Assembly: GCA_905221605.1 (NCBI GenBank)
Contig: CAJNDS010000668.1
Coordinates: 1 to 32,500, forward strand
Reading direction: 5' to 3'
Source of the DNA: Symbiodinium natans
Lineage: Eukaryota > Sar > Dinophyceae > Suessiales > Symbiodiniaceae
Length of the DNA stretch: 32,500 nt
Shown here: in pieces, positions 28,126 through 32,500 of the stretch
Numbering within the stretch: the stretch's first letter is position 1
How the letters are laid out: every line of letters starts with the position of its first letter
The notes under the pieces: model-generated
The model's database searches: none
Seen by the model: only the letters and a program-made list of their open reading frames with translations
Told to the model about the DNA's origin: nothing
Program-made: the position numbers and the translations under genes

Positions 28126-28505
28126 CACGGGAAGGACTCCTGGCTCCTAGCTTAAGGCTTACATCTGGATGCAAGTGTTGAAGTGTTGAGATTTGGGGGT
28201 GAAATGGTGAAGGCAGCTTGGCTTGTGGCAGGTAACTCAAAGCGCTGGGCTCACGGCGTCAGATTCAGATCTTCGGATGTAGGTATCGGCATCGGAGTTT
28301 GGGGCTCATTGCAGTTATTACGGACATACCTAGCTTCTTCCCTTAGCTTATCTACTGATCTACACACCCATGGTATGAAAGCACGAACAAGCCTACCAAA
28401 CATCCGCCTTTCCGACGGTGATGCAAAAGTTGAGCCCAGTGGGTTCGAAAGACAGTATAGAGCCAGTGTGAGATTTCGCACACACTTGCTGTCTGTTCGT
28501 ATTAC
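28126..28505. other. No recognisable gene
   Basis: Frames are open on both strands (28183-28566 plus, 28553-28251 minus) but neither has a motif I can name. A 5' exon of the gene at 28506-28718 could lie here. Confidence 0.3.
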
Positions 28506-28718
28506 GTGTGCGCCTTTACGAGCAATCTTGCCGGAAACCCAGAAAACGCCCACTCGACACCGCTGAACGTAAGATCCTCCCTAAGCACAAGCCATGAACC
28601 CAAACTCGAGGACTGGGCTCATGTCTGTCATCTGCTGGAAGAGGCACCGATTACAGATGGCCCTCAGAACACCAAGCTCATTACGCTCGCGCACAACGGC
28701 CGCAAGGCAGCACTTTAG
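28506..28718 (+). CDS. Probable terminal exon of an unknown gene
   Basis: The frame ends with SHEPKLEDWAHVCHLLEEAP and ITDGPQNTKLITLAHNGRKA before a TAG at 28716-28718. The charged, balanced sequence and coding-like codon use from about 28590 onward support a real 3' exon. An acceptor-like taagcacaag lies at about 28580-28589, directly upstream. No domain is recognised. Confidence 0.35.
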   Translation: MCAFTSNLAGNPENAHSTPLNVRSSLSTSHEPKLEDWAHVCHLLEEAPITDGPQNTKLITLAHNGRKAAL

Positions 28719-28784
28719 AGAGACAGCCAGGAACTGGGGAGAAAAACGCGTAAACCCTAGCCTTCCAGGGACCGAATCGTCAGG

Positions 28785-28902
28785 TTACTCGGAGGTTCAT
28801 GGGGTACTTATAAGTAGGGTTATAAGTACCCCAACAAGGGCTATAAGTATAGTTTCCATGTTTATAACCCTGCAACAACTCCCCCATGAACCTCCAAGTA
28901 CT
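28785..28902. mobile_element. ~118-bp fold-back (MITE-like) element
   Basis: ggaggttcatgggg (28791-28804) is exactly complementary to 28882-28895, and pairing extends outward (ttactc/agtactc) to arms of about 20 bases. Inside is a smaller hairpin (ggtacttata...tataagtacc, 28803-28830) and further tataagta/tttataaccc motifs. No coding sequence is present. Confidence 0.75.
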
Positions 28903-29017
28903 CTTAGCATTTGTAAACTCTTTTTTTCTGGTGTCTGGAAAACAAAGAGACACAGCTTGGGCCGAGAAGCACGCTGGCCGCATCAATGCGCATCTCTGGA
29001 GGTACATGTGTAGCTAT

Positions 29018-29127
29018 ATCTGGGGGGTTTCTGAAATTAGGGGTACCATACTGGGGTCCTTATTATAAGGTGATCCATCCTGGGTGTCTAGTTTAGGGTC
29101 CTCGATTTCGTAAACCCCCCCATGTAG
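29018..29127. mobile_element. ~105-bp imperfect fold-back element
   Basis: ggggggtttctgaaattagggg (from about 29021) pairs imperfectly with cctcgatttcgtaaaccccccc (to about 29124). The interior holds cttattataagg. It is close to the 28785-28902 element, and the bases just to its right (gggttataaatatt) share a motif with that element. Confidence 0.55.
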
Positions 29128-29436
29128 GGTTATAAATATTGTGACCATACTCATACCCCCGTATGGCTACCCAAAAGGAACCTCCCAGTCGGATTTGAGG
29201 GCTTGGAGCCAAGCGTTTCATGTCCAGTGGTTCCTTGCACGTTCGGGGTTAGCAAATGCTATGCTCAACTCTTTATGGCTAAGTTAATTTCCGCAGCAAG
29301 AATCATAAACTCCCGCGTGTAGAATACCCAAAACCCTTCTGAAACCCTTGTGAAACCTTCGTTAAGACCCAGTAAGGCCTGTAAAGCCTACAGTCCCTAT
29401 AAACCCAAAAACGCCCCCCAGGAGACCCACACCCAG
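29128..29436. other. No recognisable gene
   Basis: Spacer or intron sequence upstream of the exon at 29437, with ccccc-rich patches. It includes gggttataaatattg at 29137, related to the fold-back element motif. No coding signal was seen. Confidence 0.35.
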
Positions 29437-29720
29437 GTCCAGCGAAGTATTCCATCCGGGCGCTGAAGCGCGTGCACTGGCAGGAAACCTACGCCGGCAA
29501 GGGTGTTGCATCGGCGACGTTCAAGCGACTCACAGAGAAGGATGATCGACATGTCTTTCAAGGCGACATCGAGAGCTGGGAGGTAGAATTTACCTCTGGA
29601 GCCCTAGATGTGCTCTTGAAGACCAAGGGACAAGAGCAGGAGGCTTGCCTGGAGTGCAAGAAGCTTGTCTCTGAGGTCCACAGGTTTATGAGCTCCCTTG
29701 TGTCTCAGCCCCCAGCCTAG
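29437..29720 (+). CDS. Probable terminal exon of an unknown gene
   Basis: A good 3' splice site (acccacacccag, ending at 29436) opens into a frame reading KYSIRALKRVHWQETYAGKG, VASATFKRLTEKDDRHVFQG and EVEFTSGALDVLLKTKGQEQ, to a TAG at 29718-29720. The sequence is charged, with a likely C-terminal helix (EACLECKKLVSEVHRFM). Codon use and the acceptor make this a convincing exon, but I recognise no family. Upstream exons were not identified. Confidence 0.5.
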
Positions 29721-30847
29721 GTGGGCCCCCATCCTGGAAGCGTTTCACAGTGTCCGTGTTCGTCCGAGCAGTTAGAGAGAGCTTCATGTGAGAAAAGGCC
29801 AGAGACGGTTGCGAAGTGAAGTGCCTGAAGCTCCCTCTTCATCCCGAGTGGTGTAAGCAAACCTGTTTTTTAAACCCAGTGTGTAGTCCGCGGTTGCAAT
29901 GAGGGTTGAGGGTCACAGGGCCGAGTTTCTCATCCCTCAATTCCCAGGCAGATCCCTCAGCTGTCGGCTGGGATCGCTGAGAGCTGATCCCCAACCACAT
30001 CCACTCGCCACCGAATCTGCTCAAAGAAGGATGAGCTAGAACCCGCCCCCCAAGGCTAGAAAAGAACAGGGATTCCGAGCCTGCGCCCCGATGGCCACAG
30101 AGACCTCGCAGCAACGCACCAACAAAAACAACCAACGACAACGACCTGTGAGTGTGCTTGCTTCCGAGCTCCGATTCCTCAGATAAGGGCTTGCCTTGTC
30201 CTGAGTCCTGCGTAGGCAAGCTCCAGGCACCCTGTGACATTGAAAGTTGAATTCGGTGTGGCCGTTGCATGGTAAACGACATGGCTTTGGTTACCACGTG
30301 CCCCTTTTCTTCTGTTGCTAGAAATGTTGCCTTCTTTCATTGTTGCGTAGTTCTTTCACTGTTGCGCAGTTCGCGGGCTATTGCCCGCAACCTTCTCTCT
30401 GTCGTTAGACCTCGAGAGCAAGAGTTAAGGGTGTTCCGCTGTCCATCGCGCCGTTGATGAATGAGCCAACACGTTATGTTTATCTATTACAGAGTAAGGA
30501 CTATTTATTTGTTGTAATTTCTGTTTTATTTGTTGAATTATGTCTGTGTGCATGTTCTGTTCAGGTTTTTGCTCATCTGTTTGAAATGCCTCCAGCCTCA
30601 ACCCCCAAGGTGTTATTGGGGCGGGCCCTAGGCCATTGTGGGGGTCATGAGGCCAAACTCAGTACTTGGACGTTCATATGGGTTGTTTAGAAGTAGGATG
30701 GTACGTAGGTTTATAAGTAGAGCTACCGCACTTGTAACCCGACTAATAACGAACCTTGAACCTTCAAGTAGTTGTTCGTTCATGTCATAGCCCATCGTTG
30801 GTTCAGGGGCAGTTTGAGACGAACAACGCGCTTTGGTTCTCGCGGCA
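29721..30847. other. Intergenic stretch upstream of the acyl-CoA synthetase gene
   Basis: Probably 3' UTR of the preceding exon, then spacer. Short frames on both strands (for example 30297-29839 minus) have no motif. At about 30695-30780 the aggtttataagtag motif of the fold-back elements recurs, with cttgtaaccc on the other arm. gttcaggggcag at about 30801-30812 is a possible splice or trans-splice acceptor for the downstream gene. Confidence 0.35.
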
Positions 30848-32407
30848 ATGGCGGCTGGCACGGAGGGTGGCACGCAGTTGCAACAGCTCTTAGAGACATC
30901 TGCAAGATCATCTCCTGAAAAAACCGCCATCAGAACAGACGGAGGTGACGTAAGCTATTCCGAGTTATGTGCATTGGTGGGACGAGTGGCTGGTGCTTTG
31001 ACAGGCTCAGGCGTTGACAAGATGGATCGAGTCGCGTGGCTCTTGCCAAACCTTATTGAAGCTGTCGCTTGCTCCTTTGCCTGCTACAGTGTAGGCGCTG
31101 TGTCAGTGCCAATCAATGTCCGGTACTCGTCTGAGGAGGCTGCCTACATGGTCAACAAGGTGCAAGCCAAAGTTCTGTTCCTACAGGCCGACAAGTTGGA
31201 TGTACTGCGCAAGTTGTCCTGTCCAGTACAAGTTGTTGTGCTTGGGGCGGCACGCGGGCAGCACAGAAGTTGGGAAGAGTTCTTGCAGACGAAGGCGCGG
31301 GCCTGTTTTCAGCCTGTCAGCGCGCAACATCCTGCTTTGATCCTCTTCACGTCAGGCTCCACAGGCCACCCCAAAGGAGTTTTGCATTCTCATGGAACTT
31401 GCTGGGCAGCCATCGACACTTCAGCAAGAAGCTTCCGACTTGGGAGCGATGATGTCGTGTTGGTTGGGAAGGCCATCTGCCATGCAGGTGGGCTTCAAAC
31501 ACAACTCCTCCCAACCTTGCTTGTGGGAGGTGAGGTGGTCCTGACGATGGTCCCACCACCAGCAAAAGCAGTGGACCTCATCCAGAACTTCGGCGTGACA
31601 GTCTATGCAATGCTTGCGAGCTTCCTGCTGGACTTCGTGGAGCATCTGGAGACGACCCGGCAGGAGGTCCCAAGCTTGAAGAAGGTCATCGGCTCTGGTG
31701 ACTGCGTTCCGCTCCCGCTCCAAGCGAGATTTCACAAGCTGTTTGGCTGGCCGGTCCTGGAAGGTTGTGGCATCACTGAAATTGGGGGCTACTTCGCCCT
31801 GCAGCCAATTGGCAAGGAGAAGCCCGGCTCGATCGGCATCCCGACTCCCGGCACAGAAGTTCGGCTGGTTGATGAGGAGGGCAAGGATGTTGCTGTAGGT
31901 TTGCCTGGGGAGGTCTTGCTAAAGACGCCTTCGGCTGCTCTCGGATATTGGGACGATCCCGAGGCATCCTCTTTGCTTTTCAGAGACGGCTGGCTCCGAA
32001 CGGGCGATGTTGCCCGGGAGGATGAGGATGGCTTCCTTTGGTTTGTGGGTCGCCGCAAGCTCATTATTGTTCGTCGTGGCTCCAATATCGCCCCTGCGGC
32101 AGTCGAGAGAGCCTTAGCCACACATCCAGAAGTGCAATCGTCGGTCGTTGTGGGGGTGTCGGATGCCCTGGACGGTCAGGTCCCTGTTGCATGGATTTTG
32201 GCCAAGAATCCTTCTTGCCCTCCCACAAGTACATCCCTGGCGGAGCACATGTCCAAGCGTTTGGCCTCTTTCGAACTTCCGGTGCTTTATCTGTTCTTGG
32301 ACGCAATGCCACTCAACAGCGTCGGGAAGTTCGATCGGGCGGAGTTACAGCGTGCCGCCCAGGACAAGCGTGATATCCTGCTGCATGCAAAGCGTGCAGG
32401 TGCATAA
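30848..32407 (+). CDS. Acyl-CoA synthetase-like (AMP-binding, ANL superfamily) enzyme
   Basis: A complete single-exon frame of 519 codons, the usual length of acyl-CoA synthetases. The start is the first ATG (cggcaatggcg); an in-frame TGA at 30815 closes the frame upstream. The P-loop LILFTSGSTGHPKGVLHSH is at residues 164-182, the adenine-binding EGCGITEIGG at 305-314, the ribose-binding RTGDVAREDEDG at 384-395, the hinge GRRKLIIVRRGSNIAP at 401-416, and the C-terminal PLNSVGKFDR with the catalytic Lys at 494. Such enzymes join a carboxylic acid to CoA through an acyl-adenylate. The first-strand L in RKLII replaces the common D. There is no SKL-type peroxisomal end (it ends RAGA) and no clear signal peptide, so a cytosolic location is likely. 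The substrate cannot be told. No intron is present. Confidence 0.93.
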   Translation: MAAGTEGGTQLQQLLETSARSSPEKTAIRTDGGDVSYSELCALVGRVAGALTGSGVDKMDRVAWLLPNLIEAVACSFACYSVGAVSVPINVRYSSEEAAYMVNKVQAKVLFLQADKLDVLRKLSCPVQVVVLGAARGQHRSWEEFLQTKARACFQPVSAQHPALILFTSGSTGHPKGVLHSHGTCWAAIDTSARSFRLGSDDVVLVGKAICHAGGLQTQLLPTLLVGGEVVLTMVPPPAKAVDLIQNFGVTVYAMLASFLLDFVEHLETTRQEVPSLKKVIGSGDCVPLPLQARFHKLFGWPVLEGCGITEIGGYFALQPIGKEKPGSIGIPTPGTEVRLVDEEGKDVAVGLPGEVLLKTPSAALGYWDDPEASSLLFRDGWLRTGDVAREDEDGFLWFVGRRKLIIVRRGSNIAPAAVERALATHPEVQSSVVVGVSDALDGQVPVAWILAKNPSCPPTSTSLAEHMSKRLASFELPVLYLFLDAMPLNSVGKFDRAELQRAAQDKRDILLHAKRAGA

Positions 32408-32500
32408 GAACATGCAGGGGTGCAAATTCGTTGTCAGCAGTGCAGCACTTGTAAAGTCGTATTCTGAAGCTGCCACCGTTTCCGAAGTTTCTGAGATTTC
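32408..32500. other. 3' flank of the acyl-CoA synthetase gene
   Basis: Probably 3' UTR. No AATAAA-type signal is visible in this short stretch. Confidence 0.4.

Noticed and set aside
27760-28240. His/Thr/Pro-rich and Val/Gly-rich frames
   Set aside because: They are products of the GTGGTA microsatellite with no unique domain.

Overview
This window looks like nuclear DNA from a dinoflagellate. The evidence is: many short interstitial arrays of the TTTAGGG/CCCTAAA telomere type; a decayed Ty1/copia element with the usual gag-to-RNase H order; genes that appear as small exon-sized coding islands; dense minisatellites; and an 11-base match to the 3' end of the dinoflagellate spliced leader. Suessiales (Symbiodiniaceae or Polarella-like) is my best guess at the group, and that is inference. 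No rRNA gene, intact tRNA gene or CRISPR array was seen.

Left part (1-7.5 kb). The first ~600 bases are very AT-rich and unlike the rest. At 1716-3920 is a 2.2-kb cassette of five tandem-repeat families. Its two ends are inverted copies of each other, each starting with a 26-bp near-palindrome, so it reads as one terminal-inverted-repeat element filled with satellite DNA. From about 6.9 to 5.3 kb on the minus strand lie coding islands of a family-92 glycosyltransferase (GT92/DUF23). Telomere-type arrays sit in its intron space.

Middle (7.5-16.5 kb). This stretch holds a 100-bp fold-back element, a degenerate telomere array, a tRNA-like Pol III unit, a decayed plus-strand reading frame (8.66-9.60 kb), a run of exon-like minus-strand islands (13.8-11.8 kb), and a second minus-strand gene with small exons and frame jumps (15.4-14.8 kb). 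Microsatellites and a 54-bp minisatellite follow.

16.8-25.2 kb. A copia retrotransposon lies on the minus strand (about 21.4 to 17.4 kb). It is broken by frameshifts and split between protease and integrase by a 230-bp telomere-type array. Next come a ~140-bp repeat family with an inverted copy downstream, enclosing a single-copy island with a plus-strand exon, and then an intact single-exon gene (23752-24786) for a protein with a Cys-rich zinc-binding segment, a Trp-rich stretch and a KH-like fold. A minus-strand ORF converges on it with stop codons 2 bp apart.

Right part (25.2-32.5 kb). A 130-bp coding-like piece is sandwiched between two telomere-type arrays. Simple repeats, two more fold-back elements and two terminal-exon candidates follow. 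The window closes with a complete, uninterrupted 519-aa acyl-CoA synthetase-like (ANL superfamily) gene at 30848-32407, the clearest gene here.

The genes show no sign of a shared pathway. What unites the window is repeat biology: telomere-type DNA scattered inside genes and elements, and fold-back or inverted-repeat elements of several families.
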